Positions 7,810 through 15,575 of a stretch of 64,000 bases of DNA are shown in pieces. Within the stretch, counting starts at the first letter, position 1; each line of letters opens with the position of its first letter. The notes beneath the pieces were generated by a model. It saw only the letters and a list, made by a program, of their open reading frames with translations. It was not told where the DNA came from and searched no databases. The stretch lies in the NCBI RefSeq assembly GCF_007000325.2, contig NZ_CP117267.1, forward strand, positions 2,170,001 through 2,234,000, written 5' to 3'. The translations under genes and the position numbers were made by a program. Source of the DNA: Rhizobium rhododendri (GTDB taxonomy: Bacteria; Pseudomonadota; Alphaproteobacteria; Rhizobiales; Rhizobiaceae).

Positions 7810-8154
7810 ATGGCAAACTCCCTCCTCGATACCATCCGCAGCAAGCGCAATGGTGCTATCAGCGACATAGAAGACACCATCGAAGATCAGATGGACAACC
7901 TACGCGGCGAGATCGCTGCGCTTACCAAGCTCATCAGCAAGAACGGCGCCAGCCAGAGCAAGCGTATCCGCGCACAGGCCGAATCCGGCTATGAAGACCT
8001 GCTTGCCCGCAGCGAAGATCTGTTGCACCAGCTGCAGGACGGCTACGCTCGCAGCGCCAAGGAAGTCCGCGCCACTGTACGCGCGCATCCGACAGCCTCG
8101 ATCGGCGCAGTTGCAGCCATCGGCTTGCTGTTCGTCTTGCTCGCACGCCGCTAA
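7810..8154 (+). CDS. DUF883/ElaB-YqjD-like membrane-anchored stress protein
   Basis: A 114-residue protein with a charged, heptad-rich helical body (about residues 10-85) and a single C-terminal membrane helix ending in an Arg-Arg tail (GAVAAIGLLFVLLARR). This is the layout of the DUF883/ElaB/YqjD family, whose E. coli members are stationary-phase inner-membrane proteins that bind ribosomes. The ATG at 7810 has AAGGAG ten bases upstream, better than a TTG seven codons earlier. It is followed after nine bases by a three-helix membrane protein. The perfect EcfG promoter at 7682 puts the pair under the stress sigma factor encoded next door. Confidence 0.8.
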   Translation: MANSLLDTIRSKRNGAISDIEDTIEDQMDNLRGEIAALTKLISKNGASQSKRIRAQAESGYEDLLARSEDLLHQLQDGYARSAKEVRATVRAHPTASIGAVAAIGLLFVLLARR

Positions 8155-8163
8155 GGAACATCA

Positions 8164-8565
8164 ATGCTGGGTCCCATCCTTGGCTTGCTGCTATCGGGCT
8201 CCGTGAAGAACACCGTTGCGCGCACCAAGCGCAACGGTATTTTCATTGCTATCGCAGCGGTCTTCATCCTCACCACATATGTGTTCGGCCTGTCTGCCCT
8301 GGCGCTCTGGCTTGGCACGATCTACGGCCCGCTCCACGCGTCGTTGATCTTAGGTGGCGGCTGCCTGCTGATCGCAGTTGCCATCCTTATCGTTATGGCC
8401 AGCATCAACGCGCAGGAAGCGCGCCGTGCGCGCGAAAAGCGGCTGGCTGCGCAATCCATGGCCACGGTGGGCCTCGGACTGTTGCGCTCGCAGCCGATGC
8501 TTGCTGCAGCCGTTGCCGGCGCGTTTCTGCTCAGCACCGTGATGGGCTCGCGCGACGACGACTGA
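8164..8565 (+). CDS. Small integral membrane protein, holin/YqjE-like
   Basis: A 133-residue protein with two strongly hydrophobic helices (about residues 26-52 and 58-84), a basic cytoplasmic loop (EARRAREKR) and a third hydrophobic segment (about 109-127). It resembles the actinobacterial/proteobacterial holin-superfamily III or YqjE-type partners found after DUF883 genes; I would not claim pore formation. It is nine bases downstream of the DUF883 gene and ends just before a strong bidirectional terminator, so the two genes form a small stress operon. Confidence 0.65.
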   Translation: MLGPILGLLLSGSVKNTVARTKRNGIFIAIAAVFILTTYVFGLSALALWLGTIYGPLHASLILGGGCLLIAVAILIVMASINAQEARRAREKRLAAQSMATVGLGLLRSQPMLAAAVAGAFLLSTVMGSRDDD

Positions 8566-8601
8566 GCGATCTCGCTCAAGCAATCCCGCCAAGCCAATAA
8601 A

Positions 8602-8634
8602 AAACCCGCCGCACTCTCGAAGTGCGGCGGGTTT
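8602..8634. terminator. Bidirectional rho-independent terminator
   Basis: A perfect 14-bp stem (8602-8615 with 8621-8634) and a five-base loop. On the minus strand it is followed by a run of T (plus-strand AATAAA before the stem), and on the plus strand by ATTTTG. It lies between the convergent stress membrane gene (stop 8565) and ecfG (stop 8672) and should end both transcripts. Confidence 0.85.
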
Positions 8635-8671
8635 ATTTTGTGACAAATCAAAGCTGTAAACGATCAACGGA

Positions 8672-9226
8672 TTAAAACGCGAACGCCCTTGAGGTCAGCG
8701 GCGAAGAGGTCGCATCCGGGCCGAAGTCAGCCTCTCCGGTGATCTGCAGCAGTTCCTGCAAACGTTGGCGGGCACGGTTGACGCGGCTCTTGATCGTACC
8801 GACGGCACATTCGCAAATCTCCGCGGCTTCTTCGTATGAGAAGCCGGAAGCGCCGACCAGGATGATTGCTTCACGCTGGTCAGCAGGAAGCTGTTCCAGC
8901 GCCTTACGGAAGTCTTGAAGATCGAGGGCGCCGTATTGCGACGGATGGGTCGCCATCGATTCCGTGAACAGACCATCGCTGTCCTGGATTTCCCGACCGC
9001 TTTTGCGCATCTGGCTGTAAAGCTCGTTGCGCAGGATGGTGAAGAGCCAGGCCTTCATGTTGGTGCCCATCTCGAAGTGGTCCTGCTTGGCCCAAGCCTT
9101 CATGATGGTATCCTGCACGAGATCGTCGGCACGGTCGTGGCGACCGATGAGGGAGATCGCAAATGCACGCAGGCTCGGCAGCGCAGACAGCATCTCGCGT
9201 TTGAAACTTGGTTGGACTTTATCCAT
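8672..9226 (-). CDS. ecfG: EcfG/RpoE2 general stress response sigma factor
   Basis: A 184-residue extracytoplasmic-function sigma factor of the EcfG group. Region 2 is at about residues 15-85 (with DDLVQDTIMKAWAK) and region 4 at about 115-170 (LPADQREAIILV, then SYEEAAEICECAVGTIKSRVNRARQRL). It directs RNA polymerase to GGAAC promoters and is held by NepR until PhyR-P releases it. The ATG at 9226 lies four bases after the nepR stop. Both proteins are transcribed from the promoter at 9578-9602, giving positive feedback. Confidence 0.95.
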   Translation of the reverse strand: MDKVQPSFKREMLSALPSLRAFAISLIGRHDRADDLVQDTIMKAWAKQDHFEMGTNMKAWLFTILRNELYSQMRKSGREIQDSDGLFTESMATHPSQYGALDLQDFRKALEQLPADQREAIILVGASGFSYEEAAEICECAVGTIKSRVNRARQRLQELLQITGEADFGPDATSSPLTSRAFAF

Positions 9227-9230
9227 GAGC

Positions 9231-9440
9231 CTACTCCCGCTCGACCGACTTTGCGGACGCCATTTCGACCTGGTCGAGTTTCTCAAGCAAATCGAGGAAG
9301 CGGTTCGGGATGGCTTCGTCCTGTGCAGCGGCATACAGGCTGCGTAGACGGCTGCCGATCTGGCTGTTTGGATCGAGGAGGTCCGCAACTCTAACATCGG
9401 GCCTTGGCTGTTCCGTGTCTTCCTGATGGGACGCTGTCAT
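9231..9440 (-). CDS. nepR: NepR anti-sigma factor
   Basis: A 69-residue anti-sigma factor of the NepR family. The core NSQIGSRLRSLYAAAQDEAIPNRFLDLLEKLD matches the two-helix sigma-binding region (IG-LR-Y, then PERF/PNRF). It sequesters EcfG in unstressed cells and is captured by phosphorylated PhyR. The ATG at 9440, preceded by GAGAG, is preferred over a GTG 17 codons upstream that has no ribosome site. It is directly upstream of ecfG and divergent from phyR, the canonical arrangement. Confidence 0.93.
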   Translation of the reverse strand: MTASHQEDTEQPRPDVRVADLLDPNSQIGSRLRSLYAAAQDEAIPNRFLDLLEKLDQVEMASAKSVERE

Positions 9441-9577
9441 ATATATTTCACTCTCGGACGTGTTGGCGTTAGGCTTGTTTCCGGGCGACACCGGAAACGC
9501 GGATTAGGGTTGTCAGGGACCGCATTTACGTTGTCATCGAGGCTGGACATGCTAGACCCAATATCACGTGGACGCAT

Positions 9578-9602
9578 AATGCATGCAGCGAAAAAAAGTT
9601 CC
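9578..9602 (-). promoter_or_regulatory. EcfG-type promoter for nepR-ecfG
   Basis: On the minus strand GGAAC (9602-9598) is followed after 16 bases by CATT (9581-9578). This satisfies the GGAAC-N18-TT form of the rhizobial RpoE2 consensus, with one deviation from CGTT. It is 138 bases upstream of nepR. It faces the phyR promoter, the two GGAAC elements being only eight bases apart (9598-9602 and 9611-9615). Confidence 0.6.
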
Positions 9603-9610
9603 AGCACCTC

Positions 9611-9635
9611 GGAACATTTCTGGTTGCCGGCTGTT
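9611..9635 (+). promoter_or_regulatory. EcfG-type promoter for phyR
   Basis: GGAAC at 9611-9615 followed after 16 bases by TGTT at 9632-9635 fits the EcfG promoter with one deviation from CGTT. The ATG of phyR is at 9690, 55 bases from the -10 element. It is arranged back-to-back with the nepR-ecfG promoter. Confidence 0.65.
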
Positions 9636-9689
9636 ATAAACCTATTAAAGACGGTTAAACATGCCACGGCTACTGACGGGAGCTATTTT

Positions 9690-10484
9690 ATGACACTTTC
9701 CACTCGAATTGCTCCGCATCTCCCCTACTTGCGTCGCTATTCCCGGGCACTTACAGGCACTCAGACCTCCGGCGACGCCTATGTAGCAGCCGTTCTGGAA
9801 GCCATTATTGCCGATATCTCCATCTTTCCGGACACTTCGAACGATCGCGTCGCGCTCTACAAGCTTTTCACCACCCTGTTCGGTTCGAGCTCGGTCCAGG
9901 TTCCGGAACCGACTTCGCCTTACGCCTGGGAGAAGCGTGCCTCTGCAAACCTTTCGAAGGTTTCGCCGGTAGCCCGGCAGGCCTTCATCCTGGCATCCGT
10001 CGAGAATTTCCGCATGCCTGAGATCGCCGAAATTCTTGGCCTCGACGAAGCCGAAACGGCTCGCCTGCTTGACAGGGCGTCTACCGAGATCTCCCGTCAG
10101 GTAGCAACCGACATCATGATCATCGAGGATGAGCCGCTCATCGCCATGGACATCGAGCAGATGGTCGAGAGTCTCGGCCACCGCGTGACCGGCATCGCCC
10201 GTACCCACGCCGAAGCCGTTGCACTCTACAATGCGACAAAGCCGAGCATGGTTCTTGCCGACATCCAGTTAGCAGACGGCAGCTCTGGTATCGATGCGGT
10301 CAACGACATTCTGAAAAACGCCAGCGTGCCGGTCATTTTCATCACCGCCTTCCCGGAACGTCTGCTGACAGGCGAACGCCCCGAACCGACATTCCTGGTG
10401 ACGAAGCCGTTCAACCCGGACATGGTGAAGGCACTGATCAGCCAAGCGCTGTTCTTCAACGAATCGACGAAAGTCGCGGCCTGA
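9690..10484 (+). CDS. phyR: PhyR anti-anti-sigma response regulator
   Basis: A 264-residue PhyR. The N-terminal half (about residues 5-135) is a sigma-like domain mimicking EcfG (RIAPHLPYLRRYARAL-type start, region-4-like MPEIAEILGLDEAETARLL). The C-terminal half (about 141-260) is a receiver domain with acidic pair Glu146-Asp147, phosphoacceptor Asp191 (LADIQL) and the Lys of VTKPF. On phosphorylation the sigma-like part binds NepR and frees EcfG. ATG 9690 follows GGGAG; the long open frame upstream is not coding. The HWE kinase gene downstream is the obvious candidate phosphodonor. Confidence 0.95.
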   Translation: MTLSTRIAPHLPYLRRYSRALTGTQTSGDAYVAAVLEAIIADISIFPDTSNDRVALYKLFTTLFGSSSVQVPEPTSPYAWEKRASANLSKVSPVARQAFILASVENFRMPEIAEILGLDEAETARLLDRASTEISRQVATDIMIIEDEPLIAMDIEQMVESLGHRVTGIARTHAEAVALYNATKPSMVLADIQLADGSSGIDAVNDILKNASVPVIFITAFPERLLTGERPEPTFLVTKPFNPDMVKALISQALFFNESTKVAA

Positions 10485-10496
10485 CATTCGATCCAC

Positions 10497-10521
10497 GGAA
10501 CAATAGAAAAGTGAAAGCGTT
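10497..10521 (+). promoter_or_regulatory. EcfG-type promoter for the HWE kinase gene
   Basis: GGAAC at 10497-10501 and CGTT at 10518-10521 are spaced by 16 bases, a perfect EcfG promoter. It lies in the 144-base gap after phyR and 108 bases before the kinase start at 10629. It indicates that the sensor kinase is itself a member of the stress regulon. Confidence 0.75.
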
Positions 10522-10628
10522 CCGTCAGCCCGGAGCGCTTTTACAAAACGACTTGCGATTTGGCTGATGTGCCCGCCTAGTCGGACACCCCGGGTTTCAA
10601 TCCGGTTAGGCGAAGGAAAGGCATCTTG

Positions 10629-11639
10629 GTGAATAACGTTGATCCATCGTCCAGCTCACCGCTCGGGTTCGAGGGTAAGGCTGCTATGATGGAACGCGCA
10701 CTCGGAAGTGCGGGCGTTTCGATCATCTACCAGGACGCCTGTCTCCTGGTATCCTATTTCGAGAACCTTCCCGAACATCTGACCGGCATCGCAGCCCTCG
10801 GAATTGACGATATCGCGTTGTTTGGCGAGAAGGATGGAAATCACATCCTGGGCCTGAAGCGCGACGTGCTCAGCAGCGGCAAACAGGCCAAGGCGGAAAT
10901 CTCGATTCCCTCTGCAGAGGGCATAAAGATCTATGAAATCAAGATGGAACGGACCGATGGTGCCAGCCACGGCATCCTTTCCGTGATCTTCGAGGTGACT
11001 GAAAGCCGTCATCGCGAAAAGGTTCTAAAATCGCTTCTGCGCGAGCTGTCGCATCGCTCCAAGAACCTGCTTGCCATCATCCAGGGTATCGCAACCCAGA
11101 CCGCGCGCAACACCCTGTCGCTGGATAACTTCCTGATCAAGTTCCGGGGACGCCTGCAGTCGCTGTCGAACTCGCAGGACCTCATTACAGATTCGAGCTG
11201 GCGCGGCGCCTACCTCTTCGAACTCGCCCAGAAGCAGTTTGCCCCCTACTGGCCGGACGCGAGCATTCCTGTTCCGATCCACGGCATCAATGCTCACCTG
11301 ACGCCGAATGCCGCGGTGCATCTCGGACTGGCGCTGCATGAGCTCATCGTCAATTCCGCCACCCATGGCGCCATCGCCGCCGGCACGACCAGCATCACGC
11401 TAGACTGTCAGGCCGTCGAATGGGAAGGCAAGCAGGCCGTCGAAATCGTCTGGTCGGAAACGATCGTGACACCTGGCGCCGCCAATGATTTTGAAGACAA
11501 CAGTTTCAGCAAGACGGTGCTGGAGCGCGTCGTACCGACGTCGATGAACGGCCGCGCCAAGCTCGGCGTCAGCCCCGAGCATCTCGACTACCGCTTGACG
11601 ATTCCGGAAACGGAATACGAGATCCTGAAGCAATCCTGA
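10629..11639 (+). CDS. HWE-family sensor histidine kinase of the general stress response
   Basis: A 336-residue soluble kinase. The N-terminal part (about residues 10-125) looks like one PAS domain ending in the linker FEVTESRHREKVL. The dimerisation/phosphoacceptor region has His142 in ELSHRSKNLLAIIQ, and the ATPase domain has the N-box ALHELIVNSATHGA and the HWE-type Trp-x-Glu in VEIVWSET. It has no membrane helices. GTG 10629 is chosen because AAGGAAAGG lies seven bases upstream; a TTG one codon earlier is possible. Position after phyR and its EcfG promoter suggest a PhyK/RsiC-like role, phosphorylating PhyR; the signal is unknown. Confidence 0.85.
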   Translation: MNNVDPSSSSPLGFEGKAAMMERALGSAGVSIIYQDACLLVSYFENLPEHLTGIAALGIDDIALFGEKDGNHILGLKRDVLSSGKQAKAEISIPSAEGIKIYEIKMERTDGASHGILSVIFEVTESRHREKVLKSLLRELSHRSKNLLAIIQGIATQTARNTLSLDNFLIKFRGRLQSLSNSQDLITDSSWRGAYLFELAQKQFAPYWPDASIPVPIHGINAHLTPNAAVHLGLALHELIVNSATHGAIAAGTTSITLDCQAVEWEGKQAVEIVWSETIVTPGAANDFEDNSFSKTVLERVVPTSMNGRAKLGVSPEHLDYRLTIPETEYEILKQS

Positions 11640-11676
11640 TCTCACCCCCCAGAAATAATGCATTTGAAGACGCAGA

Positions 11677-11712
11677 AAATCAGCCGTTGCGAGGGCGCGC
11701 AACGGCTGATTT
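11677..11712. terminator. Strong stem-loop terminator after the HWE kinase gene
   Basis: A perfect 15-bp stem (11677-11691 with 11698-11712) and a six-base loop, flanked by A-rich sequence on the left and ending in ATTTATAA on the right. It lies 37 bases after the kinase stop and closes the stress locus. Confidence 0.8.
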
Positions 11713-12005
11713 ATAACTCACCGGGAGGGGGACCGTGAGTAGACGTCCGACGACGCTTTGAAGGGGCGCGCACCTGGGTGGGTGCATTCATCATCAGGAC
11801 ACACTGATAACTGTCCAGCGTACCGCTGGTTCCACCGTATTCGAAATAATTCTCTCTTCTGGGCAGGAACCAGCTCGGCGCGTCTGCCGTGCAGGACCCC
11901 ACAGCTGCATGCGGGGAATGGAAAGCGGAAAGCTCCCTAAACATAAGTCAATAAAAACAAATACCTAGAGACTAGGTTCCTCCCCTTGACCGGATTAAAA
12001 TCTCC
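11713..12005. other. Non-coding gap between stress locus and pyrimidine genes
   Basis: About 290 bases with no frame that I would call a gene on either strand. Its last 60 bases are AT-rich and hold a perfect short dyad, ACCTAG at 11963-11968 and CTAGGT at 11972-11977. The stretch probably carries the preT promoter; the likely operator is listed separately. Confidence 0.5.
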
Positions 12006-12031
12006 AAAAATTTACCGTTTGATAAATTTTT
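12006..12031. promoter_or_regulatory. Palindrome upstream of preT, possible RutR operator
   Basis: AAAAATTTA at 12006-12014 and TAAATTTTT at 12023-12031 form a perfect nine-base inverted repeat around an eight-base centre, 50 bases before preT. The core TTTACCGTTTGATAAA (12011-12026) keeps 10 of 14 defined bases of the E. coli RutR box TTGACCAnnTGGTCAA. The stronger candidate at 18948-18964 lies beside the rutR gene. Confidence 0.45.
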
Positions 12032-12081
12032 TTTCCTGAGTTAGCTTTTACGCACTGGCCGTTGATAAGAGGGAACTTAAA

Positions 12082-13443
12082 ATGGGACGACTGGAAGCTG
12101 GGATTAAAAGTGGCCGACTGACCGCGGCGGAATACGGTCGAAACTTTTCCGACCTGCATCCGCGGCTCGGCGACCACGAGGCGCTCGTCGAATCCGATCG
12201 CTGTTATTTCTGTTACGATGCACCGTGCATGACGGCCTGTCCTACCTCGATCGACATCCCGCTGTTCATCCGCCAGATCTCGACCGGGAACCCCATCGGC
12301 TCTGCAAAAACGATCTTCGATCAGAATATCCTGGGCGGCATGTGCGCCCGCGTCTGTCCCACCGAGCAGCTCTGCGAGGACGTCTGCGTCCGCAACACGG
12401 CCGAGGAACGACCAGTGGCGATCGGCCGCCTGCAGCGCTACGCGACGGATGCGGCGATGGCGGCTCAAAAACAGTTCTATACGCGCGCCGAGCCGACCGG
12501 CAAAACCATCGCCGTGGTCGGTGCCGGCCCCGCCGGTCTCGCCTGCGCCCATCGGCTTGCCGTCAATGGCCACGCCGTCGTCATCTTCGATGCCCGTGAA
12601 AAGGCTGGCGGCCTCAACGAATACGGCATCGCCACCTATAAGGCCGTCGATGATTTTGCCCAGCAGGAAGTCGATTACGTCCTGTCGATCGGCGGCATAG
12701 AAGTCCGCAACGGCCAGATGCTCGGCCGCGATTTCACGCTCGGCGAACTCAGCGCCAAATACGACGCCGTCTTCCTCGGCCTCGGCCTTACCGGCGTGAA
12801 TGCCTTGAGGGCTGAAGGCGAGGATCTCGAGGGCGTGGCGGACGCCATTTCCTATATCTCGGACCTCCGCCAGATCGCCGACAAAGCCGACATCGCCATC
12901 GGCCGCCGTGTCGTCGTCATCGGCGGCGGCATGACGGCAATCGATGTTGCCGTCCAGGCCAAGCTGCTCGGTGCCGAAGAGGTGACGATCTGCTACCGTC
13001 GGGGCAAGGAACACATGAACGCCTCCGAGTGGGAGCAGGACCTGGCCGCCTCTAAGGGCGTCATGATCCGCCATTGGCTGGCACCGAAGCGCATCATCGA
13101 AAAGGACGGCAAGGTAGCCGGCATCGAGGTCGAATATACCGAGCTTCGCGATGGCCGCCTCACCGGCACCGGCGATACCGGCGTCATCGCTGCCGACCAG
13201 ATTTTCAAGGCCATCGGCCAGACGCTCGTGGCGTCCGGCATCGAAACTCTGCAGATGGAGGCAGGCCGCATTGCCACCGACGCAGACGGAAAAACCTCGG
13301 TCGACGGCATATGGGCCGGCGGCGACTGCATTGTCGGAGGAGACGACCTGACGGTGTCAGCCGTGGCACAGGGCCGCGACGCTGCCGAATCCATCAACCG
13401 CACGCTGGCTGCCGTCGCGCACCCCGCCGCTGCCGTCGCCTAA
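12082..13443 (+). CDS. preT: Dihydropyrimidine dehydrogenase subunit PreT (NADH-flavin/Fe-S)
   Basis: A 453-residue electron-input subunit of dihydropyrimidine dehydrogenase. The N-terminus carries the cysteine-rich Fe-S domain (CYFCYDAPCMTACP at about residues 42-55, then MCARVCPTEQLCEDVCV). It is followed by FAD and NAD(P) Rossmann motifs (VVGAGPAGLACAHRL near 150, VVIGGGMTAIDVAV near 280) and a final FAD-binding GGDCIVGGDDLTVSAVAQGRDAA. With PreA it reduces uracil and thymine to the dihydro forms, the first step of reductive pyrimidine catabolism. ATG 12082 follows GAGGGAA. preA starts 14 bases downstream. Confidence 0.95.
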   Translation: MGRLEAGIKSGRLTAAEYGRNFSDLHPRLGDHEALVESDRCYFCYDAPCMTACPTSIDIPLFIRQISTGNPIGSAKTIFDQNILGGMCARVCPTEQLCEDVCVRNTAEERPVAIGRLQRYATDAAMAAQKQFYTRAEPTGKTIAVVGAGPAGLACAHRLAVNGHAVVIFDAREKAGGLNEYGIATYKAVDDFAQQEVDYVLSIGGIEVRNGQMLGRDFTLGELSAKYDAVFLGLGLTGVNALRAEGEDLEGVADAISYISDLRQIADKADIAIGRRVVVIGGGMTAIDVAVQAKLLGAEEVTICYRRGKEHMNASEWEQDLAASKGVMIRHWLAPKRIIEKDGKVAGIEVEYTELRDGRLTGTGDTGVIAADQIFKAIGQTLVASGIETLQMEAGRIATDADGKTSVDGIWAGGDCIVGGDDLTVSAVAQGRDAAESINRTLAAVAHPAAAVA

Positions 13444-13457
13444 GGGGAGAGTGAACA

Positions 13458-14771
13458 ATGGCTGATCTGCGCAATAATTTCGTCGGCATCAAATCCCCCA
13501 ACCCCTTCTGGCTGGCCTCGGCACCGCCGACGGACAAAGCCTACAACGTCAACCGCGCCTTCGAAGCCGGCTGGGGCGGCGTCGTCTGGAAGACGCTCGG
13601 CGAGGACGGGCCACCTGTGGTCAACGTCAACGGACCGCGCTATGGCGCCATCTGGGGCGCCGACCGCCGCCTGCTCGGGCTCAACAACATCGAACTCATC
13701 ACAGACCGCGACCTCCATACGAACCTGCGGGAGATGAAGGAGATCAAGATGAAATGGCCGGATCGGGCGCTGATCGCCTCGATCATGGTTCCCTGCGAGG
13801 AGCAGGCTTGGAAGGCGATATTGCCGCTGGTCGAGGAAACCGGCTCCGACGGCATTGAACTCAATTTCGGCTGTCCTCACGGCATGTCGGAGCGCGGTAT
13901 GGGTGCTGCGGTCGGACAGGTGCCGGAATATATCGAGATGGTCGTTCGCTGGTGCAAGCAATACACCCGCATGCCGGTCATCACCAAGCTGACACCAAAT
14001 ATCACCGACATCCGCAACCCCGCCCGCGCTGCCAAATCCGGGGGAACCGACGCGGTATCGCTGATCAACACCATCAACTCGATCGTCTCGGTGGATCTCG
14101 ACAATTTCGCCCCGAACCCGACTGTCGGCGGCAAGGGCAGCCACGGCGGCTATTGCGGCCCCGCCGTCAAACCGATCGCGCTCAACATGGTGGCTGAGAT
14201 CGCCCGCGATCCGCAGACCCACGGCCTGCCGATTTCCGGCATCGGCGGCATTACCACATGGCGCGACGCCGCAGAATTTCTGGCACTTGGCGCTGGCAAC
14301 GTCCAGGTCTGCACCGCCGTCATGACCTACGGCTTCAAGATCGTCCAGGAAATGATTACCGGCCTCTCCGACTGGATGGACGAAAAGGGTCACCGGACGC
14401 TCGACGATGTCATCGGCCGTGCCGTTCCGAATGTCTCCGACTGGCAGTATCTCAACCTCAACTACATCGCCAAGGCCAAGATCGATCAGGATGCCTGCAT
14501 CAAATGCGGCCGCTGCTACATCGCCTGCGAGGATACCTCGCACCAGGCGATCACCAACATGGTCGATGGCATCCGGCATTTCGAGGTGAAAAACGAGGAA
14601 TGCGTTGGCTGCAATCTCTGCGTCAGCGTCTGTCCGGTCGAAAACTGCATCACCATGGAGGAACTCCCGGCTGGCACGCTGGACACACGGACCGGCAAGA
14701 TTGTCGACCCGAACTACGCCAACTGGACGACGCATCCCAACAACCCCATGGCACGCCAGGCCGCCGAATAG
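13458..14771 (+). CDS. preA: Dihydropyrimidine dehydrogenase catalytic subunit PreA
   Basis: A 437-residue subunit with an FMN-binding dihydroorotate-dehydrogenase-like barrel (about residues 1-310) and a C-terminal ferredoxin module with two [4Fe-4S] motifs (CIKCGRCYIAC and CVGCNLCVSVCP). It reduces the pyrimidine 5,6-double bond with electrons from PreT. The active loop reads NFGCPHGMSERGMGAAVGQ. From memory, the mammalian enzyme has its catalytic Cys (ACGQ) where this protein has Val (AVGQ); see findings. GGGGAGAG precedes ATG 13458. It is the second gene of the preTA operon. Confidence 0.95.
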   Translation: MADLRNNFVGIKSPNPFWLASAPPTDKAYNVNRAFEAGWGGVVWKTLGEDGPPVVNVNGPRYGAIWGADRRLLGLNNIELITDRDLHTNLREMKEIKMKWPDRALIASIMVPCEEQAWKAILPLVEETGSDGIELNFGCPHGMSERGMGAAVGQVPEYIEMVVRWCKQYTRMPVITKLTPNITDIRNPARAAKSGGTDAVSLINTINSIVSVDLDNFAPNPTVGGKGSHGGYCGPAVKPIALNMVAEIARDPQTHGLPISGIGGITTWRDAAEFLALGAGNVQVCTAVMTYGFKIVQEMITGLSDWMDEKGHRTLDDVIGRAVPNVSDWQYLNLNYIAKAKIDQDACIKCGRCYIACEDTSHQAITNMVDGIRHFEVKNEECVGCNLCVSVCPVENCITMEELPAGTLDTRTGKIVDPNYANWTTHPNNPMARQAAE

Positions 14772-14808
14772 CCTTTCGTCCTCAGTCAGCCGTTATCGAT
14801 ATTGGAAC

Positions 14809-14845
14809 GGGGCCCGCCACATGTTTTTTGCTACGTGGCGGCCCC
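14809..14845. terminator. Possible terminator after preA
   Basis: GGGGCCCGCCAC (14809-14820) pairs with GTGGCGGCCCC (14835-14845) apart from one bulged C. A T-run lies in the loop rather than after the stem, so classic rho-independent termination on the plus strand is doubtful. The rest of the 264-base gap to bphO shows no gene. Confidence 0.4.
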
Positions 14846-15035
14846 CTGCTGTCGGATCGACCCGCACGGGAATGCCAGGCCGGCAATCGAAACCGGCAAC
14901 GTAGGCGTTATACAATTGGCGATTCCATGAAAAGTAACCGAAAACTCGGCTTTGACTGGATATAATCCAGCCCTCAGGTATACCGGGTTCTTGGTGCTCT
15001 CACTGGGCAGTAAATATGCTGTTCGGGCCGACTGA

Positions 15036-15575
15036 ATGACTTTTCGAAATGCCCTCCGTGCCGGCACTGCCGAGTACCATGATGTTGTCGACCATCTGTT
15101 TGGTCGCTTCGACATGACCGATCGCGTCCACTATACTGCATTTCTGACAGGCCACGCGCGCGCCCTTCCTGCAGCCGAGCAAGCTCTCGAGGCCGCCGGA
15201 ATTGCCCGCATCTTCCCGGATTGGCCGGAGCGTCGCCGTAGCCATCTGTTGCGGGCCGACATGGCGACGCTCGAGCTGGTCATGCCCCCGCCTGTCGCCT
15301 TGGCTGCCTTCTCCTCCGACGATGAAATCTGGGGCGCAGCCTATGTCATCGAAGGTTCGAAACTGGGCGGCGCGATGCTTGCAAAGCGCGTACCGGAACA
15401 TTTTCCCTCCGCATATCTCTCCTACCAGGGACCCAAAGGCGCCATGAAAGCGTTTATGGATAGGCTGGATGCGGCTGCACCCGTTGACAGGGAGCGCGCG
15501 ATAGCGGCGGCTAGGTCTGTATTTGCCGCTTTCAGGGCCGCCGCCGAACTCGAACTGGAGAAATCCGCCTTTTGA
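15036..15575 (+). CDS. bphO: Haem oxygenase making biliverdin for the phytochrome (BphO)
   Basis: A 179-residue bacterial haem oxygenase. Proximal haem ligand His15 is in GTAEYHDVVD, and the distal-helix/substrate region appears as GAAYVIEGSKLGGAML. It oxidises haem to biliverdin IX-alpha, CO and iron. It overlaps the downstream bacteriophytochrome gene by four bases (TTGA), so the chromophore is made with its apoprotein. It is a different fold from the IsdG-like monooxygenase at 406-720 and is presumably dedicated to photoreceptor assembly rather than iron supply. Confidence 0.92.
   Translation: MTFRNALRAGTAEYHDVVDHLFGRFDMTDRVHYTAFLTGHARALPAAEQALEAAGIARIFPDWPERRRSHLLRADMATLELVMPPPVALAAFSSDDEIWGAAYVIEGSKLGGAMLAKRVPEHFPSAYLSYQGPKGAMKAFMDRLDAAAPVDRERAIAAARSVFAAFRAAAELELEKSAF

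Noticed and set aside
14804..14828. GGAAC followed by TT after 18 bases upstream of bphO
   Set aside because: It overlaps a hairpin, lacks the CGTT element and is over 200 bases from bphO; GGAAC-N18-TT occurs by chance at this frequency.
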